NCBI GenBank assembly: GCA_049599735.1
Contig: JBMYOX010000003.1
Coordinates: forward strand, 1 to 64,000
From: Pontibacterium sp049599735
GTDB lineage: Bacteria > Pseudomonadota > Gammaproteobacteria > Pseudomonadales > Balneatricaceae
Direction of reading: 5' to 3'
Length of the DNA: 64,000 bases
The notes beneath the pieces were generated by a model. The model searched no databases and was not told where the DNA came from. It was given only the letters and a program-made list of their open reading frames with translations. Shown here one piece after another: positions 33,531-42,800 of the stretch. Positions within the stretch are counted from its first letter, which is position 1. Each line of letters begins with the position of its first letter. The position numbers and the translations under genes were made by a program.

Positions 33531-36500
33531 TTAAAATTCAACACCCAGTGCCTGTGCATCTTCTTTAACCTGCCTGGCCCGCTGCTTTTCCAGCCGCCGA
33601 TCAATTTCTTTCCAGGTAACTTCACACAGACGACTTTCATGGGTCTCCGGGTTACGTTCTGCGATTAATAACGAGCGGGCAGACTCACGCGCCAGATTGA
33701 GGTTTTTATAGGGTGTTATCAGGTTCACATGAATATGCAGGGCTTTAAAAACCCGCAGCACCCGCCGACTCACGGCCTCTGCTGTATTAGAAAACGCCTC
33801 ATCAAGGAAAACCGTGCTATATACAGGCCGGTCATGGCCATCCGGTGTGAGCACATAGGCCAGGCTGGCGGCAACAATCGTACCGGCAAAGGACTCTTTT
33901 TCTCCACCCGATTTACCACTGGAGGATTCAAGCACATCCAGCACGTCCTCTGTTTTGGCATCCAGTTCTTCTGCGTAAAATGACATCTGATAACGCGGAT
34001 CAAGCAATCTTAAGCTTTCCAGCGTCGTTGCGGTCGACGGATTGCTGGCTTTCTCCAGTATTTCCACCACGGCTTTAAGCTGTTGAAAACGGGCTTCATG
34101 ATCGTCACTGGTCGCCTGGCTTAATACGGTGGATACTTCACGGTTAAACAACTGAACATGGGCGTATCTTTCAGATTTCACCCCCAACTTCAGGTAAGAA
34201 CCTGTACGAAACTCTGTACGTATCAGCACCGCATTAATTGTATCAATACGCTCGGTAATATCGTCGCGCTCAGATTCAAGTCGCTGATGAATACGGGCTA
34301 ATGACTGTGTGGCATGTTTGTTAAGTCGCTCCTGAAACTGCTCAACCAGCTGGGGTAAACCTTCATTTTCCAGTTGCTGTAAATGCTCAAGATAGTCATC
34401 CAGGCTGACAATATCCCGTCCCCAGTCAGCCGCTAACACCCGCCATTTATCATGGGACTGGAAAGATGACATGATGCCAATACAGCTTTTCTCCAGGCTA
34501 CTCTTTTTATCCCGCCACTTATCCAGCGCCTGCTCTATTGTTTTGCTGTGCTGATGTTGCAGTGCTTCCATCTGATCCAGATCGTCTGCCTGCAAGGCTC
34601 CGATACGGCTGTTCAGCAGTGTACGCACCGGCTCATCCAGACCTTCTTTGCCAGCTATTTTTGCGGCCTGCCTTTTGCTTTTTGCATCCCTGATGGTTTT
34701 AAGCAGTTCGCCTTCGCGTTTAATATATTTCTCTTTTTCCGCCCGGATAGCGATCAGTTCACGCTTGGCCTGCTCCCAGCGTTGCTGCGCTTCTTCCAGG
34801 TCACCGCCGCTTTGTTCCAGGGCTTTCAGTTCTTCGCTCAGCGAAGAAGCACGGCCTTGCCAGTAAGGCGCATTAATTTCATCCCATTGATAATCACGCA
34901 GTTTTAACCAAAGCCCTTCCTGCTTTTTAATATCATGCAAAGCATTTCGTGCTAATTCCACCTGTTTAAGGCTATCGCTGGTTTGCTGCTCTAAGGCTTT
35001 TTTATCATGCCTTAACATCGCCAGGCGGGACTTATTGGAAAAGCCTGTTTGCCAGTCACGGCGGTTATCAATTTTGTGCTGATCTTTTTTTTCAAACCGG
35101 CCTTTTTCTTTATGTATTAAACCCTGTTGCGTCATGGAAAATGGTGTGCAGTCCAACTCCTCAGTCGAGGCCACACAATGCAGGTCAAAGCGGGCCAGCT
35201 GTATTTTAAGCCAGTCCCGGTAGGGGTGGACACGCCAGACCAGCTTCTTCAGAAAACCATCCTGTTTAAAGGTAGCAGTCTCGCGCAGGCCGGTACGGTT
35301 AACCACCTGAACCCGTACATGCAGCCCGGTATGACGGGCATTTAACCAGCCCGTCACCATCGAAAACTTATCAACAGGCACCGCCAGTGTGGTACGTAAA
35401 CCACCTAAAGCACGCTCGATAGCCCCCTGCCATGCGTTGTGTTGCGCCTCCACATCCAGCAATTCACCAAGGAATACACACTGCTCAGGTTCTAACTCCA
35501 GTGACTGTACCAGCTGATCACGCAAGCGCTGATAACGGATATCAATATTGGAGTCCGGTCGTGCTTCAATATCTGAAATTTCACTTTCAATGGCTTTGCA
35601 CTGATTTTGCAAGTCGCTGTAGCGGCCGCTCAGCTCGCCAAACCGGTTTTGAGCCTGATGATTTTGTTGCTGATTCAGGGCAAGTTGTTCGCTGACCTGC
35701 GACTGATTACTCAGAAACTGCGCTTCCTGTAAACGACCGTTCAAGCCCAGCGCCCCTATAGCCGTTTGATAGCGGGAAGCGCGGTTGGTAACACGTTCTA
35801 ATTCGGCACGGGTAGTGGATAATTCTTTTCTTAAGGACTCAATGCGTCCGCCGCCCGTTCGCAGGTAGTCTTCATGACGCTGCTCAACCAGTAAATCCGC
35901 ATCTTCTTCCTGCTGCGCTCTCTGTTTAATCGACAAAAACAGGCGTTGCTGAATCGACTGATAATGGATAATTTGTGTATTTAGCAGCTGAAAGCTCACC
36001 TCACCAAAATACGCAGCCAGCCCGTTTCGCTCAGCGATAAACTGTTCTAAGCACTGCTCCGTTGCTTCTAATGTTTGCTTAATACCGGGTAACCGGATCA
36101 GATGATTTTTCCGGGCACGGGCATCAGTCAACTGCCGGTGAATGGCCACCAGATCGGCAAACTCATCCACGACTTTGCGGGCATCGTCTTTAACAGTGCT
36201 GGGCTCTAACACTAATTCTCTGATCAGTCCGGTCAGATCATCAATTTTTTTTAACCCCAGCGCCCGTGACAATAAGGCCGGGGCATTTTTGTTGTCCATA
36301 TACAGGTACTTACGGTACAGAGTCTGATAGTCCGTGAAATTTTCATCACAACAGGTGATATCAGGTGCTTTACGCAACCACTGTTTAAGCGAACGTGCAT
36401 TACCTTCGCCAAAGGCATCCAGTACTTCTTTAAGCCGCAGATTACGCTTGCCGACCATATAAATACGCTTTACGTTCGATAAAGCATTGCCTGCCTGGGT

Positions 36501-36896
36501 TGTCCAAAACAGTACCGCGAGGGTGACGCATGAGCCATCATCCGCCTGATAAAGGGCCCGTAACCCCGTTACCACCGCCCGTTCACGTTTACTTTTAATA
36601 CGGGTACTACCGCCATCGTGGGCCGCGCCAAAACTACCACGCATATAAGATAATAAGGTGCGGTCAGAACGATCACCCTGGGCTGCCGCGACATTAAAGG
36701 TGGCTCTGCCTGCCGGTAGCAGCAACGCCATTAAACCGTCGATAAATGTCGATTTACCCGAGCCGTTATCCCCGGTCACCAGGGTACCGGAGGCATCAAT
36801 TCTGGCCGTATGAATCTCTCCACCAAACGACCCCCAGTTATAAACCGACAGCTCCGCTAAACGAATCTGCCCCACGCTGAATAAATCATGACTCAT
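33531..36896 (-). CDS. jetC: Wadjet protein JetC (MukB/SMC-like ATPase)
   Basis: SMC-family motor that extrudes DNA loops. Walker A GDNGSGKST is at 42-50, the signature SGGEKESFAG at about 996-1005 and Walker B VFLDEAF near 1029-1035. Between lie two coiled coils (about 300-420 and 650-930) and a hinge-like region around 480-640. 1121 residues. The ATPase head motif arrangement and N-terminus (MSHDLFSVGQIRLAELSVYN) fit the MukB/MksB/JetC branch rather than chromosomal SMC. Overlaps jetB by 11 bases. Confidence 0.92.
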   Translation of the reverse strand: MSHDLFSVGQIRLAELSVYNWGSFGGEIHTARIDASGTLVTGDNGSGKSTFIDGLMALLLPAGRATFNVAAAQGDRSDRTLLSYMRGSFGAAHDGGSTRIKSKRERAVVTGLRALYQADDGSCVTLAVLFWTTQAGNALSNVKRIYMVGKRNLRLKEVLDAFGEGNARSLKQWLRKAPDITCCDENFTDYQTLYRKYLYMDNKNAPALLSRALGLKKIDDLTGLIRELVLEPSTVKDDARKVVDEFADLVAIHRQLTDARARKNHLIRLPGIKQTLEATEQCLEQFIAERNGLAAYFGEVSFQLLNTQIIHYQSIQQRLFLSIKQRAQQEEDADLLVEQRHEDYLRTGGGRIESLRKELSTTRAELERVTNRASRYQTAIGALGLNGRLQEAQFLSNQSQVSEQLALNQQQNHQAQNRFGELSGRYSDLQNQCKAIESEISDIEARPDSNIDIRYQRLRDQLVQSLELEPEQCVFLGELLDVEAQHNAWQGAIERALGGLRTTLAVPVDKFSMVTGWLNARHTGLHVRVQVVNRTGLRETATFKQDGFLKKLVWRVHPYRDWLKIQLARFDLHCVASTEELDCTPFSMTQQGLIHKEKGRFEKKDQHKIDNRRDWQTGFSNKSRLAMLRHDKKALEQQTSDSLKQVELARNALHDIKKQEGLWLKLRDYQWDEINAPYWQGRASSLSEELKALEQSGGDLEEAQQRWEQAKRELIAIRAEKEKYIKREGELLKTIRDAKSKRQAAKIAGKEGLDEPVRTLLNSRIGALQADDLDQMEALQHQHSKTIEQALDKWRDKKSSLEKSCIGIMSSFQSHDKWRVLAADWGRDIVSLDDYLEHLQQLENEGLPQLVEQFQERLNKHATQSLARIHQRLESERDDITERIDTINAVLIRTEFRTGSYLKLGVKSERYAHVQLFNREVSTVLSQATSDDHEARFQQLKAVVEILEKASNPSTATTLESLRLLDPRYQMSFYAEELDAKTEDVLDVLESSSGKSGGEKESFAGTIVAASLAYVLTPDGHDRPVYSTVFLDEAFSNTAEAVSRRVLRVFKALHIHVNLITPYKNLNLARESARSLLIAERNPETHESRLCEVTWKEIDRRLEKQRARQVKEDAQALGVEF

Positions 36897-37650
36897 CGGG
36901 TCTTACCTCTCCGGCCTCCCTGGCCAGACGCTGATACTCTGCCAGCATCGTTTCCATAAAAGCAGCATTCACCACGTAACGAATGACCGGGGTGATTTCA
37001 AAGCGATCATCACTGCCCCTCACGGTACTTAACAGGTGTTTTTCCAACATCTTTTTTAAGGCCGCACTAAGCTTACGGCGATCACTTTTTGTGCTGTTAG
37101 TCAGGGGTAAAAAGGGCAGAATATTCGCTTCAATACGCTCAATATCAATAATAACCCGCTGCTCGCCGGTGCTTTCCCGTTCCTGATAATGTTTACGTAA
37201 TACCAGTAATAATAAAGTATCGTAAAGTGATAAAGTCCGCCGGGTGATCAGCGAGACGGTCTCTTCATTGTCATTATCACCTTCGTCCAGGCCCGCAATA
37301 AAAGCCACACCGGTCTTTTCATCCAGCACCAGTTTTAGATAAATTTCTGATAAATAATGACGAATTGCTGGCTGGTAGCGACAGATGACTTCAAAAACAG
37401 CAGGGTGTTTAAGTGCCAGAACCACACCCTGACGAAGCAGATTTACCAGCGCCCGCCGCCCTTCCGGTGTTAAAGTCGTACTCTCTGTTGCCTTATTGGC
37501 CGGGCTGTCTGCCGGGTCCGATATAGCGCTAACAGTGATGTTTTCAGCAGGCAGCATTTCATCAGAGCCTGCCTGCTGTCCGGGCTGGCGGATACGTAAC
37601 TGATCAAAAAAATCCGGTGCCTGCTCAGGTTCATTATTGTTGTAACTCAT
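36886..37650 (-). CDS. jetB: Wadjet protein JetB (DUF4194, MukE-like)
   Basis: 254-residue winged-helix kleisin-interacting subunit. The central region (LVNLLRQGVVLALKHPAVFEVICR, about 88-112) and the later LTNSTKSDRRKLSAALKKML block fit DUF4194, the analogue of MukE. An N-terminal stretch of about 60 residues is acidic and low in complexity. It starts inside the jetA stop (ATGA, 4-base overlap), so translation is coupled. Confidence 0.87.
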   Translation of the reverse strand: MSYNNNEPEQAPDFFDQLRIRQPGQQAGSDEMLPAENITVSAISDPADSPANKATESTTLTPEGRRALVNLLRQGVVLALKHPAVFEVICRYQPAIRHYLSEIYLKLVLDEKTGVAFIAGLDEGDNDNEETVSLITRRTLSLYDTLLLLVLRKHYQERESTGEQRVIIDIERIEANILPFLPLTNSTKSDRRKLSAALKKMLEKHLLSTVRGSDDRFEITPVIRYVVNAAFMETMLAEYQRLAREAGEVRPDES

Positions 37651-39107
37651 ACCACCAGATTCTCCGGATTATCAGGAAACAGTTCTGCACTCAGCAGATA
37701 CTTCGGTATGGAGGCGTTGAGACGAACACCCTGCTTATCCATAATTTCGACATTTTCCCTGTCATCTAACTGCGTTGCTTTAACCGCCCTGGCAACCCGC
37801 AGGCAGGCAACCAGCTCTTCAAGACCTGCTTGCACCGGCTGCGCGGCAATCACTGCTGCCAATGTCATAGGGCCATGTTTTAACAGGGTTTGCTGTGTCC
37901 GGAGTGCCACTGTCTTCACCTGAACGGTATCAAGGCTGCTAAGCATAGCCCTGTCCGGGATTCTGGAATTAACGCTGTCTGCCACATCAGAGGTATCCAG
38001 CGTTTCATCGGGCGCGCGCGGGCGCATTGCATCCGGTGAACTGATTTTTATCGCACCCACCGGTAAGGTCAACGTCGTCGCGGCCGCCGGACTCACATCC
38101 AGTGCCTGTAACGCTATTGCCTTACGCTCCAGCTGACTTAATAGCTGATCAATAACACGATTTTCCGAGGCTTCACCACTTTCAATATAAGCTCTGAGCC
38201 CTTCTTCTGTTCTGCGCCTGACCTGAAAAACCCGGTCACTTTCACGGGCCAGCTCCCGCATCAGCCGGGCTAAAAACTGCTTCTGCGATGGCAATAGCTG
38301 TTCTGCCGCCGCACTGTTCAGAATACGCCGGATCTGATCTCTGAACTCAGCCGTTCTGTTCTGATCACATAACAGCTGAAAAAAACCCTCAAAAGCACTG
38401 CCTGCATCGGTACCGGCTAATACGGCTTCTTTTTTCATCACTGCCGATAAAACAGCCCCCCGTTCAGCGCCATCCTCTATGATCTGTATACGAATGCTTT
38501 GTGCCAACTCGCGAATTTCATCTTCCACCCGGCGAAAATCACCCGTTAAGACCGAGGCTAACTGATAAATTTCCCGAATACGCTCCCGCTGCTGCACCTC
38601 CGTAAGTTCGATAACCACCCCGGCATTTAAGGCATCAATTTCCCGCTGCAATTCCGCTTTTTGCGCTTCAAGCGCGTTAACCCGTTCCGCAGGATTCGGG
38701 CTCAGCGCGATAGAAAAGTCACGCACCGCCTCTTGTACAATTTTAAGGTGGGAAGCCGTTGTCCCGCCACAGCGCTGATCCAGACTCTGACAAAACCGCA
38801 ATGCCACTTCACAGGCATCGGTTCTGGTTAATTCATCATCCATCTCTCGCAGCCAGCCTGCACGTATCCACTGATTAAGATAAGTTGCCGCCGGTGTTTC
38901 AGTTTCCCAGATACCCAGTTCCCGGCAGCGGGTCAGCTCGGTATCCAGCGCAACACGGGCACGCCCGAAAGGCACCTGAGTTTCTTCAGCAAACAGGTCT
39001 GCAATAAAAGCCAGGATAAGGGGTGCATTATCCACACGCAATAAGCGCCAGGCGGTACTTTCCTGAAACAAACGCCTGTAGGTGGCCTGCAACCCCTGAA
39101 AACTCAC
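37647..39107 (-). CDS. jetA: Wadjet protein JetA (DUF3375, MukF-like kleisin)
   Basis: Kleisin subunit bridging JetC heads, about 486 residues. DUF3375 features: FQGLQATYRRLFQESTAWRLLRVDNAPLI (part) at the N-terminus, TELTRCRELGIWETE and later coiled regions (IDALNAGVVIELTEVQQRERI). I place the start at the GTG ending at 39105 because an AGGAGG site lies seven bases before it; ATG at 39164 would add 19 unlikely residues. First gene of jetABCD; promoter in the roughly 200 bases before it. Confidence 0.88.
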   Translation of the reverse strand: MSFQGLQATYRRLFQESTAWRLLRVDNAPLILAFIADLFAEETQVPFGRARVALDTELTRCRELGIWETETPAATYLNQWIRAGWLREMDDELTRTDACEVALRFCQSLDQRCGGTTASHLKIVQEAVRDFSIALSPNPAERVNALEAQKAELQREIDALNAGVVIELTEVQQRERIREIYQLASVLTGDFRRVEDEIRELAQSIRIQIIEDGAERGAVLSAVMKKEAVLAGTDAGSAFEGFFQLLCDQNRTAEFRDQIRRILNSAAAEQLLPSQKQFLARLMRELARESDRVFQVRRRTEEGLRAYIESGEASENRVIDQLLSQLERKAIALQALDVSPAAATTLTLPVGAIKISSPDAMRPRAPDETLDTSDVADSVNSRIPDRAMLSSLDTVQVKTVALRTQQTLLKHGPMTLAAVIAAQPVQAGLEELVACLRVARAVKATQLDDRENVEIMDKQGVRLNASIPKYLLSAELFPDNPENLVV

Positions 39108-39186
39108 ATCAACCTCCTGCCTTGCAGCCAGTATAAGGCCACTCAGGGCCACCGTAAGAAACAAGTCTTATTATGCCACGCAGGTC
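39103..39186 (-). promoter_or_regulatory. Placeholder for jetA upstream palindrome (see 39186-39203)
   Basis: CAACAAT and ATTGTTG (39186-39192 and 39197-39203) are perfect inverted repeats with a CGCT spacer, 79 bases upstream of the jetA start. A regulator-binding site is possible; nothing more is shown by the sequence. Confidence 0.3.
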
Positions 39187-39275
39187 AACAATCGCTATTG
39201 TTGCTTATTGAGTTTGTTTTTTGACGATTTGTTCAGGGGGGAATACCTGCCCACAATAGTGGGCCGGGAAGACAG

Positions 39276-39304
39276 CCAGGTCAGCGAAGAGGTTTCTGAC
39301 CTGG
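39276..39304 (-). terminator. Hairpin after the DUF3461 gene
   Basis: CCAGGTCAG pairs with CTGACCTGG across an 11-base loop, ten bases beyond the stop of the DUF3461 gene. It has no T run, so it may be a weak terminator or a structure at the right edge of the island. Confidence 0.45.
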
Positions 39305-39313
39305 CAAATAAAC

Positions 39314-39703
39314 TTACATCTCGTCAATCTGACGGCGAATATCTTCCAACTTACGGGCCACAACTTTTTCAAGGTGCTCAACCTCTTCCAGCAGTACTTC
39401 TTTTTTGTTCTGGGTGCTTTTATCTTCCTTCACCAGCAAATCCAGTTCAGCAACGGCACGCAGATAGTAGGTTGAAGGTTCTGTGGAGGCGCGGTAGGGC
39501 ACCAGACCTTCTGTCACCGCTATATTTTTATGTGCGCGCTTAAACTTAAATTTCTTACTTTTGGCGAACCACTCACCCTGATGGCGGTGTAAGTAAATTT
39601 TGAGGATATCTACGTCACCTTCAATACGAGAGGTGTATTTCTCGATGTCGTGCACGTTATCAAATCCCATATCCATAAGGGTTTCAAACTTTTGAATTGT
39701 CAT
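39314..39703 (-). CDS. DUF3461 family protein
   Basis: 129 residues from the ATG at 39703 (MTIQKFETLMDMGFDNVHDI). The block GDVDILKIYLHRHQGEWFAKSKKFKFKR is characteristic of DUF3461. The C-terminal half is helical and charged (ELDLLVKEDKSTQNKKEVLLEEVEHLEK), likely coiled coil. Function is unknown. It marks the return to conserved genes after the island, being just downstream of gdhB on the same strand. Confidence 0.85.
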   Translation of the reverse strand: MTIQKFETLMDMGFDNVHDIEKYTSRIEGDVDILKIYLHRHQGEWFAKSKKFKFKRAHKNIAVTEGLVPYRASTEPSTYYLRAVAELDLLVKEDKSTQNKKEVLLEEVEHLEKVVARKLEDIRRQIDEM

Positions 39704-39811
39704 GACTGTCTGACCTCCGGGTGTCAGGAATAAATTGCTCTGCCTCAAGTGTAGTCTGCATGACCACGGAAGGCAGAGCCGATGACCAAAAAGTGAAAGC
39801 TGAGTGTTTAG

Positions 39812-39837
39812 CTCCCGGCGCAGGACAGCGCCGGGAG
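39812..39837 (-). terminator. Hairpin after gdhB
   Basis: A ten-pair stem CTCCCGGCGC/GCGCCGGGAG with loop AGGACA lies 17 bases beyond the gdhB stop on the minus strand. The following T run is weak, but the stem is very stable. Confidence 0.65.
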
Positions 39838-39853
39838 ACTGAGAAACATCTGT

Positions 39854-42800
39854 TTATTTAGCCTGTGCCAGCTCCAGCAGTTCACGAATCGCAACCGTAA
39901 AGATCGCGAAGTCCTGCTGGGCGCTGTTGCGAATATCATCGAGCAACCGCTGCCAGCGATTCAGTAACACTGCATTACTTTCAAACCAGCGATTCACCAG
40001 CGCCTCACCACAATCATCAGTGTCACCGTCAAGAGCACCGGCGCTTAACACACTCACGGTAATAGCCTGCTGATGGCGGGTCAGATCTTCACGGAAACCG
40101 TCACGGGCAATTGATTCCCAGTGATTGCTGGTTTCCAGCTCTTTTACCTGATGATCAAACCAGTGCAGTTGCAGGCGATGCCCCAGACCAAAGTGAATCT
40201 GTGCCACTTTTTGCAAAGGCTGCGCCGTTTTTTCTGCCGCCTGAATCACGCCTAACAAGCTATAAAGACTGTCGGCACCGGCAACCAAAGCGGCCAGCTC
40301 TGCCGGTACACCGTCACCTACCAGTTCGGCATGTTTCTGCTGCCAACGCTGCAGCGGCTCGCCATTGAGCAGGGTTTCCAGTTGTTGACTGATTTGCTGC
40401 ACACCCGGACGGAATTGCTCAACCGCTACCGCAACATTCATCACCGGGCGCTGACTACGTAAGAACCAGTATGTTGCACGGCGAATCATACGGATCAGAT
40501 CCGCCATCATCTGTTGCTGCAACGCCGCCTCAACCTGATTATCCAGAGCCTCTATCTCAGCCCAGAGCCTGTCGATCTCAAACACATCACGGGCGATCAC
40601 ATACGCAGCCGCCACTTCGGCAAAACTTGCCCCGCCCATCTGGCTGATACGTTCAGCAAAAGTGATGCCCATGGTATTAACCATGCCGTTGGCAATCTGG
40701 GTCGCGATAATTTCAGGACGCAAACGGTGCTGGTTAATTTCTTCACTGTAACCTTCGATCAGACGCTGCGGGAATGCGGTCATCACTTCCCGATTAAGAT
40801 AATCATCATCCGTGATACGACTATCCACCAGCCCCTCTTTCAGCTCCGCTTTTACATAAGAAATAAGCACCGAAAGTTCGGGTTTTGTCAGGCCCTGACC
40901 GCTGATTTTGCGTTCCTGAAAACGTTCATCCGAAGGGATAAATTCCAGCTCACGATCCAGCTTACCATCAGCTTCCAGACGGCTGATCAGGCGAGTGTAT
41001 TCATCCATCGCACGGCGGGCGTGGTTGTGACCAATACTAATCGCCTGCGCTTGCTGGTAATTATTATGTAATACCAGCTCGCTGACTTCATCGGTCATAT
41101 CCCGCAACAAGGCATTACGCTGTTTTACTGTCAGATCACCGTTAGCAACCACTTCATTAAGCAAAATTTTGATATTTACTTCGTGGTCGGAGCAGTCCAC
41201 ACCCCCGGCATTATCAATAAAGTCAGTATTAGATTTACCACCTTGTGCACAGAATTCCATACGGCCCTGCTGGGTAAAGCCCAGGTTACCGCCCTCACCC
41301 AATACCCGGCAGCGCAACTCGTTACCGTTAACGCGTAAACCGTCGTTGGCTTTGTCACCCACATCGGAATGATTTTCATGGCTGGCTTTAACATAAGTAC
41401 CAATACCCCCGTTCCAGATCAGATCCACCGGGGCTTTCAGCAATGCGGTAATCAGATCATTTGGTGCCAGCCGGGTTGCCTGAATATCAAAACGCTGCTG
41501 CATTTCAGGGCTGATATCAATCCACTTCGCCGCCCGGCTGAACACACCACCGCCAGCAGAGATCAGCTCCTTGTTATAGTCATCCCAGGCAGAACGCGGC
41601 AGCGCAAACATACGCTGGCGTTCAGTAAAGCTACTGGCCGTATCCGGGTTTGGGTCGATGAAAATGTGCATATGATTAAAAGCCGCACAAAGCTGAATAT
41701 GCTCAGACAGCAACATGCCATTGCCAAAGACATCACCGGCCATATCACCAATCGCAATCACACTGAAAGCCTCAGACTGTGTATCCAGCCCCAGCTCGCG
41801 GAAGTGCAGTTTGACCGATTCCCAGGCACCCCGGGCGGTAATGCCCATGCCTTTATGGTCATACCCCTGAGAACCCCCTGAGGCAAATGCGTCGCCCAGC
41901 CAGAAACCCCGTGCTTCGGCAATCTCATTGGCTATATCAGAGAAGGTTGCGGTGCCTTTATCGGCTGCCACAACAAAGTAAGGATCGTCCTCATCATGGC
42001 GCACCACATCCACGGGGGGCACCACTTCACCGGCCACCAAATTGTCAGTAATATCCAGCAACGCACTGATAAAAATTTTATAGCTGGCAATGCCTTCATT
42101 CAGCCAGGCTTCACGCCCGCCGGTGGTCGGCAGCTGCTTGGCGACAAAGCCACCTTTAGCACCTACCGGTACAATCACGGAGTTCTTTACCTGCTGCGCT
42201 TTTACCAGCCCCAGCACTTCGGTGCGGTAATCTTCCAGACGATCAGACCAGCGCAAACCACCACGGGCTACTTTACCCCCCCGCAGATGCACCCCTTCTA
42301 CCCGTGCAGAGTATACAAAGACCTCAAACATCGGACGCGGCAGTGGAATTGAACTGATTTCACGCGGGCTCAGCTTAAAGGAGAAATAGTCTTTTAACTC
42401 ACCGCTTTTATTCCGCTGGAAGAAACTGGTACGTAATGTGGCTTTAATCAATTCGAGAAAGCGCCGTAAAATCTGATCCTCGTTAAGGTTATCCACCTTA
42501 TCCAGCGCATCGCTGATGCTGTTTTCGATACGTTCGGCCAACGCTGCGACTTTGCCACTACCCTGACGCTGAGGCTCAAAGCGCGCCCGGAATAGCGCCA
42601 CCAGCAAACGGGTCACCTGAATATGACGGGATAAAGCACCGGCAAGGTAAGGCTGCGAAAAACCAAAACGAATCTGCTGGCTGTAACGGGCATAAGCCCG
42701 CAGCATCGCCACTTCACGCCAATTCAGGTTGGCACCGATAACCAGCTGATTAAACTCGTCATTTTCCGCACGGCCGCTCCAGATATTGGCAAACGCTCCC

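Noticed and set aside
39103..39186. Feature listed with reversed coordinates upstream of jetA
   Set aside because: That entry refers to the inverted repeat at 39186-39203; use that span and disregard the listed one.
39186..39313. Right-side copy of the ssrA 3' end as attachment repeat
   Set aside because: No match to the last 20 bases of ssrA was found near the end of the island, so no attachment pair is claimed.
39208..39543. Open frame of 111 codons on the plus strand
   Set aside because: It overlaps the DUF3461 gene on the opposite strand and has no family motif.
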